From an uncultured Eubacteriales bacterium (GTDB lineage: Bacteria > Bacillota > Clostridia > Christensenellales > Borkfalkiaceae), in assembly GCA_900543915.1 (NCBI GenBank), contig UQTB01000044.1:1-8436 (forward strand): a stretch of 8,436 nucleotides of DNA, given 5' to 3'. Below the pieces are notes generated by a model. It made no database searches. It saw only the letters and a program-made list of their open reading frames with translations, and was not told the DNA's origin. Position 1 is the first letter of the stretch, and each line of letters begins with the position of its first letter. The translations under genes and the position numbers were made by a program. This document shows, one piece after another, positions 1 through 7,300 of this stretch.

Positions 1-55
1 TCTTACTTCTTACTTCTTACTTCTTACTTCTTACTTCTTACTTCTTACTTCTTAC
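1..55. repeat. Tandem heptamer repeat, unit TCTTACT (AGTAAGA on the other strand)
   Basis: The first 55 bases are an uninterrupted run of the 7-bp unit TCTTACT, seven full copies plus six bases with no mismatches. It starts at the window edge, so the true length is unknown. Because 7 is not a multiple of 3, every leftward frame meets TAA every 21 bases, so the array cannot code leftward. Rightward it is open in all frames but there is no sign of a gene. It sits just beyond the leftward terminator-like hairpin at 56-83. Its function is unknown. Confidence 0.95.
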
Positions 56-83
56 AAAAAAACGGAGAAAATTTTCCCCGTTT
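56..83 (-). terminator. Second leftward terminator-like hairpin
   Basis: Read leftward, the arm AAACGG-G-GAAAA pairs with TTTTC-T-CCGTTT. The only odd position is a G.U wobble on this strand, which would be an A.C mismatch on the other, so the structure is built for leftward RNA. A run of seven T follows, counting those in the stem, and it ends at position 56. It lies about 70 bases beyond the terminator at 146-175. It may be a back-up terminator for the surface-protein gene. Confidence 0.6.
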
Positions 84-145
84 CTTCGTCACCCCCAACA
101 CATGAGGTTAAGCTGCAATCTTTTTTCAGATGATTTCTTTTTTCA

Positions 146-175
146 ATTAAAAAGCTCTCCTTTTCGGAGAGCTTT
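146..175 (-). terminator. Rho-independent terminator of the surface-protein gene
   Basis: Bases 151-160 and 166-175 form a perfect 10-bp stem (AAAGCTCTCC against GGAGAGCTTT) with a 5-base loop. Read leftward, the stem runs into a stretch of five T (two beyond the stem) and then A+T-rich sequence. It begins 10 bases after the stop codon of the leftward gene that ends at 186, the position expected for its intrinsic terminator. The U-tract is short, so termination may be incomplete. Confidence 0.8.
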
Positions 176-185
176 CGATGGTTTG

Positions 186-2054
186 TTATTTCTTCTTGTT
201 CTTGGTCTCCGCCGCGGGCTCTTCCTTGGGCTTCACGCACAGCAGTACGATGATGCCGATCAGGCAGAGCGTTCCGATGGAGAGGAATACAACCGTCCAA
301 ACGTTATTTTCCAGCCAGTCGCTGGGAGGCGTGACCGTCTTGTTGCGCTCTTTCACCTCGATGAGCGTGGAGGAAGTGGAGGTCAAACCGTCCAGATCCT
401 TTACCGCCGTCACCTCGATCTTATAATAGCCGAGCGCGTGCGGCGTAAAGTTCAGTGAGCCGTTGTAGTTGATCTCGGCCATGGTTTCGTAGTTCTCGTC
501 GTCCTCGTCGAGATCGCCGGAAGCCTTGATCTCCGTCCAGCCGTCCGCATCCGTTCCGATGTTGTTGCGGCTGTAGAACAGTTTGTACGAAGTGGAATAA
601 TCGACGCCCGTGAAGGTGAAGCTCCTCGCCGTATAGGAAACGCCGACATAGGCGGTTTCCTGCGTGCTGGGCGCGGAGATATCGACGGGCTTATGGTTGT
701 CCTGAATGTTGAAACGGAACACCATCTCCTCGTAGATACCGCCCTCTTCAAAGTCCTCGTCCTCCATCGTGAGTTTCTCGTTGTAGGACTTATAGAACTT
801 GACGTAGAAAGAATAGTCTCCCGCGCTGGCGATGGGGATTCTCCAGGTGGTGGAGGTGCCGGTGGTCTTGTCCGACTTCCACTCGATGGTATAGCTCAGC
901 GCACCGTAGCTGCAGCCGTTGCCGTTCACGAAATCTTCCATGGACGGAAGGGAGAGATATTCGGAGGATCCGAGCTGAATATACTCGCCCGCTTCCTTGT
1001 CTTCCCAAACCGCGTCCTCGAGATCCTGGCGGAATTTTTCGATCGCCTCAGCGTTATCCGTCTGATAAGCGGGCTTTTCGCTGTCCTTGATCACCGTTAC
1101 GGAATAGGTGCCGTAAACGACGGGATCTTCTCCCTCGTCCCCTTCCATGATCACGTCGAAGGAATACGAACCGACCTCGTTGAATACGAGATAGCGGGAG
1201 GACGTCTCCGCGATGTATTCCATTTTATCCTCCTGCCCTTCCGCCGGCCTGACCGACAGATCGGATGTGGAGGTATTGTAAGCAGAAGTAGGCAGAACGC
1301 TGTAAAACGTATAGGAAATACGGTTTTTATAACCGAAAATCTTGATGTTTTCGCCGTCTACTTCGTTGAAAAAGTCATCTCTTAAAAGGACGGTCTGTTT
1401 AACGACGTTCGTATAATTCCCCTCGTCGTCCATTGCAAACGTCTGCGTGTTGATCTCGCTGACCGTGACGGAGAGATCCGCATCCGCTTCCACGGTGACC
1501 GAAAGATCCGCGAGGCGGCGGTCGTATTTCCGCACGGCGTCAAAATCGCCGACCGGTTTTTCATTGACGCTGACGGCGAGATCGGAAATTTTGATATTGA
1601 TTTCCGTCGAATCCGCCGCAAAGGTCCCGATCTCCGTCCCCTTCTCGTCTTCCACGGGATTGACGGCAGCATAGAGCTTGCCTCCGTCCGCCGTGAGCTT
1701 TAAGACGTTTTCCACCTTTTCATCGCTGGTCAACAGGGGGGAATCGGAGGAAAAGACAAAGGACAGCGAACGGAAAGAACCCGCCGTGAACGTCATGGAA
1801 AAATCATCCATCACGAGTTCGCGGATAAAAGAAGCCTCCGTGCCGTCGTGTACGTCCAGTCTCAACGCGGAGCCGGTCAGAACGGCGCTCGACGTCTCCG
1901 TCCCCTCGCTCTCCTGGAACGAAAAGAAGTTGGTCGTCGTCTGATCGGCGGCGAACGCCGCGGGCGCGCCCCCGAACGAAAGCGCCGCCCCCGCGGAACA
2001 GACCGCGAACGCGAGAACCAAACAGAAAATTTTAAAGGTTCGAGTGAGTTTCAT
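186..2054 (-). CDS. Exported membrane-anchored surface protein with Ig-like repeat segments, function unknown
   Basis: This 622-residue protein is not one I recognise by name. It opens with a signal peptide: KLTR, then a hydrophobic stretch at about 9-35, with likely cleavage near AFAA/DQ (residues 33-38). The mature part is acidic and rich in Ser, Thr, Asp and Glu. It ends in one membrane segment (about 585-606) and a short Lys/Glu tail with KNKKK. No LPXTG sorting signal is present, so the membrane helix is the anchor. Residues about 40-205 look like a beta-rich jelly-roll or lectin-like region (inference). Residues 293-327, 410-455 and 540-570 repeat a pattern of small residue-G-x-Y-x-F/I-x-V ending in a V-x-I/V-K/Q strand, typical of Ig-like or PKD-like domains. 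Only one Cys (381) lies outside the signal peptide and the membrane segment. I chose the ATG at 2054 because AGGAG lies 8 bases upstream and the signal peptide starts there; the in-frame ATG at 2135 adds a charged, unlikely extension. Binding or adhesion is possible but unproven. Confidence 0.85.
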   Translation of the reverse strand: MKLTRTFKIFCLVLAFAVCSAGAALSFGGAPAAFAADQTTTNFFSFQESEGTETSSAVLTGSALRLDVHDGTEASFIRELVMDDFSMTFTAGSFRSLSFVFSSDSPLLTSDEKVENVLKLTADGGKLYAAVNPVEDEKGTEIGTFAADSTEINIKISDLAVSVNEKPVGDFDAVRKYDRRLADLSVTVEADADLSVTVSEINTQTFAMDDEGNYTNVVKQTVLLRDDFFNEVDGENIKIFGYKNRISYTFYSVLPTSAYNTSTSDLSVRPAEGQEDKMEYIAETSSRYLVFNEVGSYSFDVIMEGDEGEDPVVYGTYSVTVIKDSEKPAYQTDNAEAIEKFRQDLEDAVWEDKEAGEYIQLGSSEYLSLPSMEDFVNGNGCSYGALSYTIEWKSDKTTGTSTTWRIPIASAGDYSFYVKFYKSYNEKLTMEDEDFEEGGIYEEMVFRFNIQDNHKPVDISAPSTQETAYVGVSYTARSFTFTGVDYSTSYKLFYSRNNIGTDADGWTEIKASGDLDEDDENYETMAEINYNGSLNFTPHALGYYKIEVTAVKDLDGLTSTSSTLIEVKERNKTVTPPSDWLENNVWTVVFLSIGTLCLIGIIVLLCVKPKEEPAAETKNKKK

Positions 2055-2074
2055 GCTATTCTCCTGCTGTGATT

Positions 2075-2091
2075 TCCCGGACGCGCCGGGA
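2075..2091. other. GC-rich hairpin in the leader of the surface-protein gene
   Basis: TCCCGG (2075-2080) and CCGGGA (2086-2091) form a perfect 6-bp stem around a 5-base loop. In leftward RNA it lies in the 5' leader, about a dozen bases upstream of the AGGAG ribosome binding site. Read rightward it is followed by TCTTTTT, so it also resembles a weak terminator for any transcript running antisense to the surface-protein gene. Either role is inference. Confidence 0.4.
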
Positions 2092-2164
2092 TCTTTTTCA
2101 GAAAAAAAATCCCGCTTTTGCGAAAAAATCTCCACAAAAACGATAATTTCTCATAATCTTTATT

Positions 2165-2193
2165 ATTTTACTAAAATTTCATACGTTTGTCAA
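2165..2193 (-). promoter_or_regulatory. Sigma-A type promoter for the surface-protein gene
   Basis: Read leftward, a perfect -35 TTGACA (2188-2193) is followed by a 17-base spacer and a -10 TAAAAT (2165-2170), one base off consensus. Transcription should start near 2158, giving a leader of about 100 bases before the ATG at 2054. The near-consensus match suggests strong constitutive expression. No operator-like inverted repeat overlaps it. Confidence 0.85.
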
Positions 2194-2252
2194 GCCTCTA
2201 TGCGGGGTTTTTCACGGCGGAAAAGTATTTTGCATAGGATATTGAGAGGGAG

Positions 2253-2269
2253 GCGCGGCACCGCCGCGC
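2253..2269 (+). other. GC hairpin just upstream of the DUF204 gene start
   Basis: GCGCGG (2253-2258) and CCGCGC (2264-2269) form a perfect 6-bp GC stem with loop CACCG. It sits between a purine-rich, Shine-Dalgarno-like stretch (GAGAGGGAGG, 2244-2253) and the chosen ATG at 2296. It could affect translation of that gene, but nothing in the sequence proves it. Confidence 0.35.
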
Positions 2270-2295
2270 TTTCCAATACGTTTCGGGATAAAACA

Positions 2296-2823
2296 ATGGA
2301 TTTACTCTTTCTCTTTTCCACCGCGCTCGCCGTCAGCATCGACTCTTTCGTGTGCGGATTCTCGCTCGGGCTGAACGCACGCAGAAAACTGCCCGTCGTC
2401 CTGGGCATCGCCCTCACCGTATTTCTTATGTGCCTCATCACGGACGCGCTCGGAACGGCGCTGTCCGGCATTCTGAACGAAGACGTCGCCGCGCTCGGCG
2501 GGCTTGTCCTGATCGGCGTGGCGATTTTCAACCTCATGCCCCGCAGGGAAGGAAAAAACACGGCGCACGATCCCTTCCGCCAAAGCGTGGTAGTCGGGCT
2601 CGCCGTCGGGCTGGACGGCGCGTGCGCCAATTTTTCCCTCGCCCTGATGGGATATACGGGGGTGGTCGTGCCCGCGCTCATCGCGCTCCTGCACGCCGCA
2701 ATGATCTATCTCGGGATCTCTCTTTCGGACACAAACGCGCTCTCCTTTTTTAAAAAAGCGGATTTTTTGTCTCCCCTGATACTGGCGCTGCTGGGGCTCT
2801 ATAAACTTTCCGCCCTGCTTTAA
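2296..2823 (+). CDS. MntP/YtaF-like (DUF204 family) small membrane transporter
   Basis: This 175-residue, very hydrophobic protein has about six membrane segments. Two halves carry related motifs, AVSIDSFVCGFSLGL (12-26) and AVGLDGACANFSLAL (103-117), each with one Asp inside a membrane helix (D16, D107). This internal duplication is the hallmark of the MntP/YtaF family, which includes the manganese exporter MntP and the sporulation-associated membrane protein YtaF. The first motif fits either; the spacing and short length do not decide between them. Metal export is known for MntP and only inferred here. I chose the ATG at 2296 because the first membrane helix starts directly after it. Only a weak GGGA lies in front of it, while a better purine-rich stretch lies 43-52 bases upstream. 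The upstream ORF extension is basic and unlike the family. The stop codon overlaps that of the convergent pseudouridine synthase gene. Confidence 0.82.
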   Translation: MDLLFLFSTALAVSIDSFVCGFSLGLNARRKLPVVLGIALTVFLMCLITDALGTALSGILNEDVAALGGLVLIGVAIFNLMPRREGKNTAHDPFRQSVVVGLAVGLDGACANFSLALMGYTGVVVPALIALLHAAMIYLGISLSDTNALSFFKKADFLSPLILALLGLYKLSALL

Positions 2824-3530
2824 GCGCGCGGCTTGACGATGCGCATCAGCGCGTCGAGATCGAATTCCGTCCAGGGAAAGAGGTCTTTGGGCGGCTGCAC
2901 GTCGAATACCAGCCGCTCCTTGGTGACGGGATGCGTGAAGGCGAGATAATGCGCCCAAAGCGCGAGAAAGCCTTTTTTCGCCTTCTCCCCGCCGTAACGC
3001 ATATCGCCGTATACGGGCGTGCCGATCGCGTTCATCTGCACGCGGATCTGATGGCTCCTGCCGGTATGGAGGCGCACCTCCGCCAGGGAGATATCCCCGT
3101 TCTTTTCAAGTACGGCATAGTCCAGTTCGGCGCGCTTTGCGCCCTCTGTGGTGGGCGCGCAGACGTAGACCATATTGTTGACCGCATTCTTCTTCATGTA
3201 GTGAACGAGCGTCGCCTTCTCTTCCCGCGGGATCCCCGCGAGGACGGTATAATAGCGCTTTTCAAAGTCCCCCGTCTTCATCTGTTCGGAAAGGCGCGCC
3301 GCCGCCTTGGAGCTCTTCGCAAACACCATGACGCCGCCCGTCGGGCGGTCCAGCCGGTGCACCAGCCCCACATAGGCGTTGCCCGGCTTGTCGTACGTCT
3401 TTTTGATGTACGCCTTTACCATGGTAAGGAGGTCTTCGTCGCCGCTCGCATCCTCACAGGTAGGGACATTCTGCGGCTTTAACACCACGATCACATGGTT
3501 ATCTTCATGTAAAATAATCAAGTCTTCCAT
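2820..3530 (-). CDS. RluA-family RNA pseudouridine synthase
   Basis: This 236-residue protein isomerises uridine to pseudouridine in RNA, in the cytoplasm. The catalytic motif HRLDRPTGG lies at 58-66, with the nucleophile Asp61. The family's second signature, GRSHQIRVQM, lies at 157-166, followed by GTPVYGDMRYGG (170-181), where the family usually has G-x-P-I-x-G-D-x-x-Y-G. The protein begins directly with the catalytic domain (DNHVIVVLKP, 10-19) and has no S4 RNA-binding domain, unlike RluC and RluD. Target RNA and position cannot be read from sequence, so I give no symbol. The ATG at 3530 follows the upstream stop codon by one base (TAATATG), with AAGGAG ending just before that stop, so it is translationally coupled to the methyltransferase gene. 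Longer in-frame starts lie inside the neighbour and encode an Arg-rich stretch of no known kind. It is the last gene of the ileS operon. Confidence 0.93.
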   Translation of the reverse strand: MEDLIILHEDNHVIVVLKPQNVPTCEDASGDEDLLTMVKAYIKKTYDKPGNAYVGLVHRLDRPTGGVMVFAKSSKAAARLSEQMKTGDFEKRYYTVLAGIPREEKATLVHYMKKNAVNNMVYVCAPTTEGAKRAELDYAVLEKNGDISLAEVRLHTGRSHQIRVQMNAIGTPVYGDMRYGGEKAKKGFLALWAHYLAFTHPVTKERLVFDVQPPKDLFPWTEFDLDALMRIVKPRA

Positions 3531-3531
3531 A

Positions 3532-4392
3532 TTACTCCTTCGTCCAAAGCCCCGAGCAGCCGCACGGGAGGACGATGCCCTCCTCCGTGGGCAGCCCCAC
3601 TTCATACGCTTCCGCCCGGCCGTCCCGGCCTTTCAGCGCGAGCGCGAGGATGTTTTTGAGAACCTGCGGCTGCAGTCCCGTGGTATAACTGTTGATGAGA
3701 AAAAAGACCGGCTGATCGGACAGGACTTCCGCGCACAGCGTCACGAGGGGAAAGAGCTCGTTTTCCAGCTTCCACATTTCCCCGTTCGGCCCTCTGCCGT
3801 AGCTGGGAGGATCCATGACGACGGCGTCGTACTTTCTGCCCCGGCGGATCTCCCTCCGGACGAACTTCTTGCAGTCGTCCACGATATAGCGCACGGGCCG
3901 ATCTTCAAGTCCCGAAAGCCGCATGTTTTCCCCCGCGCGCTCCACCATGTTCCTGGCGGCGTCCACGTGGCAGACGCTTGCGCCCGCCGCCGCGCAGGCG
4001 ACCGTCGCGCCGCCGGTATAGGCAAAGAGGTTCAGGACGGAGATTTCCCGCCCCGCGCCCTCGATCAGCGCGCGCATTTTATCCCAGTTCACCGCCTGCT
4101 CGGGAAAGAGCCCCGTGTGCTTGAAGCCCATCGGCCTGACGAGAAATTTCAGGTCGCGGTAGGAGACCGTCCATTCCTCGGGCATTTTCTTCAGAACGTT
4201 CCATCTCCCGCCGCCAGTCTCGCTCCGCACGTATTTCGCATTGAGTCCGGGAAAGCCGTCCAGATCTCTTCCGCTCGGCCAGATGACCTGCGGATCGGGG
4301 CGAAGCAGAAGGACACCCTTCCAGTCTTCCAGCTTATACCCGTCTCCCGTCGCGATAACGCGGTAATCCCGCCAGCCGTCCGCCGTCTTCAT
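3532..4392 (-). CDS. Class I SAM-dependent methyltransferase, RlmI-like, probably acting on RNA
   Basis: The 286-residue product has a Rossmann-type methyltransferase core. Motif I is LNLFAYTGGAT (120-130), an acidic residue ends the next strand (HVDAA, 142-146), and the DPPSYG motif is at 194-199. FPEQAVNWDKM (96-106) just before motif I and the whole core match the family that includes the 23S rRNA m5C methyltransferase RlmI (COG1092). It is shorter than RlmI (about 390 residues) and lacks the N-terminal PUA domain; instead there is a short beta-rich N-terminus (about 8-40). I know of no characterised protein with this layout, so the substrate is open: RNA is favoured by the family and by the neighbours, but unproven. 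The start codon overlaps the ileS stop as ATGA, which points to translational coupling, with only a weak purine-rich site (GAAGAAAG) in front. A pseudouridine synthase follows after one base. Confidence 0.88.
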   Translation of the reverse strand: MKTADGWRDYRVIATGDGYKLEDWKGVLLLRPDPQVIWPSGRDLDGFPGLNAKYVRSETGGGRWNVLKKMPEEWTVSYRDLKFLVRPMGFKHTGLFPEQAVNWDKMRALIEGAGREISVLNLFAYTGGATVACAAAGASVCHVDAARNMVERAGENMRLSGLEDRPVRYIVDDCKKFVRREIRRGRKYDAVVMDPPSYGRGPNGEMWKLENELFPLVTLCAEVLSDQPVFFLINSYTTGLQPQVLKNILALALKGRDGRAEAYEVGLPTEEGIVLPCGCSGLWTKE

Positions 4393-7300
4393 GCTTTCTT
4401 CACCACGGTGAGTGTGCAGCGTTCGCCGTTGACGTCCTGCTCGCGGGTAAAGCCCTCCGCGGTTCCCTCGGCGATGCGATCGGCCAAAACGACTTTGGCG
4501 ATGCCGCCGCCCGCCGCGAGCGCCTTTGCGGCGTTGCCCTCGGCGGTATAATACACCTCGATGCGGTCGGTCACCTCGAAACCGGCTTCCTTGCGCATCG
4601 TCTGAATCTTTGAAATCAGTTCGCGCTCCACGCCTTCCATGATGAGCGCGGGCGTCAGGTTGGTATCCAGCACCACGGTGATGCCGTTGTCGCTCTCCGC
4701 GACAAATCCCTCCGCGCTGGAAGAGGATATCAGAAGATCGTCCAGCGAAAATTCCACGTCTGTCCCTTCCAGGTTCACGCGGTGAACGCCGCCCGCCTTC
4801 ACCTCCGCCACGACCGCGTTCGCGTCGCAGTTTGCGAGATAGCTGCGGATCGCGTTCAGCTTCGCGCCGTATTTCGGCCCCAGCGTCTTCAGCTGCGGTT
4901 TGATCTGATAGGAGACGAAACGCGTGGCGTCGCGGAGATATTCAAACTCCTTGACGTTCAGCTCGTCGCGCGCGATCTCCAGCAGTCCGCCCGTCAATTT
5001 GACCGCGCGGTCCGCGCAGACGTACAGCTTGGAGAGCGGCTGGCGGTTTTTCAGGTTGGAACGGCTGCGCGCCGCCCTGCCCAAAACGACGATCTCAAGC
5101 ACTTCCTGCATGCCCCGCTCCAGCTCCGCGTCGATCATTTTCGCATCGGCAGACGGAAAATCGCAGAGGTGCACCGATTCGGGCGCGTCTTTAAAGAAGG
5201 CCGGAACCAGGTTTTGGTAGACGGATTCCGCCATAAACGGCGTGAAGGGCGCGGTGAGCTTGGCGAGCGTGACCAGGACGTGCCAAAGCGTGGTATACGC
5301 CGCGGCTTTGTCCTCCGTCATCTCCTTTCCCCAGTAGCGCTCCCTGCCGCGGCGGACGTACCAGTTGGAGAGGTCGTCCACAAACGCCTGCAAAGCGCGC
5401 GCGGAATCCAGGATATTATAGACCGAGAGCCCCTCGTCCACCGTCTTGATCAGCGAGTTCAGGCGGGAGAGGATCCATCTGTCCATCAGCGATAATTTGC
5501 AGTCTTCCAGCCGATAGCGGGCGGGATCGTATCCGTCGATCTCGGCGTAGAGGACGAAGAACGCATACGTGTTCCAGAACGTCCCCATATACTTGCGCTG
5601 CGCCTCGCTGACTGCATCGTCGTAGAAGCGGGAGGGCAGCCACGGCGCCGATCCGGTGTAAAAATACCACCGCACCGCGTCCGCGCCCTGTTTATCCAGA
5701 ATGCTCCAGGGATCCACCACGTTCCCCTTGTGCTTGCTCATCTTGACGCCGTTCTTGTCGTTGACGTGCCCCAGCACGATACAGTTTTCAAAGGGAGAAC
5801 GCCCGAACAGCAGCGTGGAGATGGCGAGCAGCGTATAGAACCAGCCGCGCGTCTGATCCACCGCTTCCGAGATGAAATCCGCGGGGAAATGCCGCTCGAA
5901 CAGCTCTTTGTTTTCAAACGGATAGTGGTACTGCGCGAAGGGCATGGAGCCGGAGTCGAACCAGCAGTCGATCACCTCTTTCTCGCGGCGGTACGTGCCG
6001 CCGCATTCGCAGGAGAAGGTCAGGTCGTCGATGTACGGGCGATGGAGTTCGATATCCCCTTCCACGCCGCATTTTTCCTTCAGCTCCGCCTTGCTGCCCA
6101 TCACGTGCATCCTCCCGCACTTGTCGCATACCCAGACGGGAAGGGGCGTCCCCCAGTACCGCTCGCGGGAAAGACCCCAGTCGATCACGTTTTCCAGAAA
6201 GTTTCCCATTCTGCCGTGCTTGATGGAATCGGGAATCCAGTTGACGGACTCGTTGGAGGCGAGGAGCTGCTCCTTTACCGCCGTCATTTTGATGAACCAG
6301 GAAGCGCGCGCATAGTAGATGAGCGGCGTATCGCACCGCCAGCAGAAGGGATAGCTGTGCGTAAACTCCATCACTTTGAAGAGCTTGCCCTGCTCGGTCA
6401 GATCCCTGATGATCGCCCCGTCCGCCTCCTTGACAAAGAGGCCGGCGTAGGCGCCCGTCTCCTCCGTCATGCGGCCGCGGTCGTCCACAAATTTGACGAA
6501 CGGCAGTCCATAGGCTTTTCCCACCTGCGCGTCGTCCTCGCCGAACGCGGGCGCATTGTGCACGATGCCCGTCCCGTCCGTCAGCGTGACGTAGTCCGCA
6601 TTCACGACGTACCAGCCCTTTTCCCGGTATTTTCCGGCGGCAAAGGGAAAGAGCGGCTCGTATTCCGCATACTCGTATTCTTTTCCCTTTTTGACGGAGA
6701 CGGTGCTGTAATGCTCGAACAGAGCGGGAACGAGCGCCTCCGCAAGAATATAGCGCGCGCCGTCCTCCGCTTCGATCTCGGCGTAGTTTTCCCTGGGGTT
6801 CATCGCCAGAGAGACGTTTGAAGGGAGCGTCCAGGGCGTGGTCGTCCATGCGAGGAAATAGGTATTTTCCCGCCCCTTGGCTTTAAATTTCACGAAAACG
6901 GACTTTTCCCTGACGTCCTTGTAGCCCTGCGCCACCTCGTGTGAAGAAAGCGCGGTCCCGCAGCGGGGGCAGTACGGCACGATCTTGTACCCCTTATACA
7001 GCAGCCCTTTGTCCGCGATCTGCCGGATCGCCCACCATACGGACTCGATATAATCGTCGTGATACGTGACGTAAGGATGCTCCATATCCACCCAGTAGCC
7101 TACCCGGTCGGACATCCTCTGCCACTCGTCCACATACTTGAATACGCTCTCCTTGCACTTTTTGATAAAGGGCTCGATCCCGTACTTTTCGATCTCCTGC
7201 TTGCCGTCGATGCCGAGGGATTTTTCCACTTCGAGCTCGACGGGCAGGCCGTGCGTATCCCAGCCCGCTTTGCGGAGAACGTACTTCCCCTTCATGTTCT

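Noticed and set aside
1..55. CRISPR array
   Set aside because: The repeat is a continuous 7-bp tandem without spacers, so it is a simple repeat.
84..150. tRNA gene between the two hairpins near the left end
   Set aside because: The stretch is too short and lacks a T-loop GTTCGA-type motif and a cloverleaf.
693..1385. Rightward 230-codon open frame opposite the surface-protein gene
   Set aside because: It is antisense to a protein with a clear signal peptide, membrane anchor, promoter and terminator, and has no ribosome binding site or family resemblance of its own.
570..2054. Sortase-anchored protein
   Set aside because: No LPXTG-like motif precedes the C-terminal membrane helix of the surface protein; TPPSDW (575-580) is not such a signal.
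2055..2135. Earlier in-frame start of the surface protein at 2135
   Set aside because: It would put 27 mostly charged and polar residues before a well-formed signal peptide and has no ribosome binding site as good as the AGGAG before 2054.
2055..2295. A manganese (yybP-ykoY) riboswitch upstream of the MntP/YtaF-like gene
   Set aside because: I looked for it because MntP genes often carry one, but its conserved core is not visible in the 241-base spacer.
3379..4551. Rightward 390-codon open frame opposite the methyltransferase gene
   Set aside because: It covers the methyltransferase gene and parts of both neighbours on the other strand and has the His/Arg/Pro-rich look of a shadow frame, with no recognisable domain.
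4782..6821. Long rightward open frames opposite ileS (for example 4782-5495 and 5730-6821)
   Set aside because: They lie wholly antisense to a full-length IleRS with all motifs intact, are rich in Arg, His and Val as expected from a G+C-rich opposite strand, and resemble no family.
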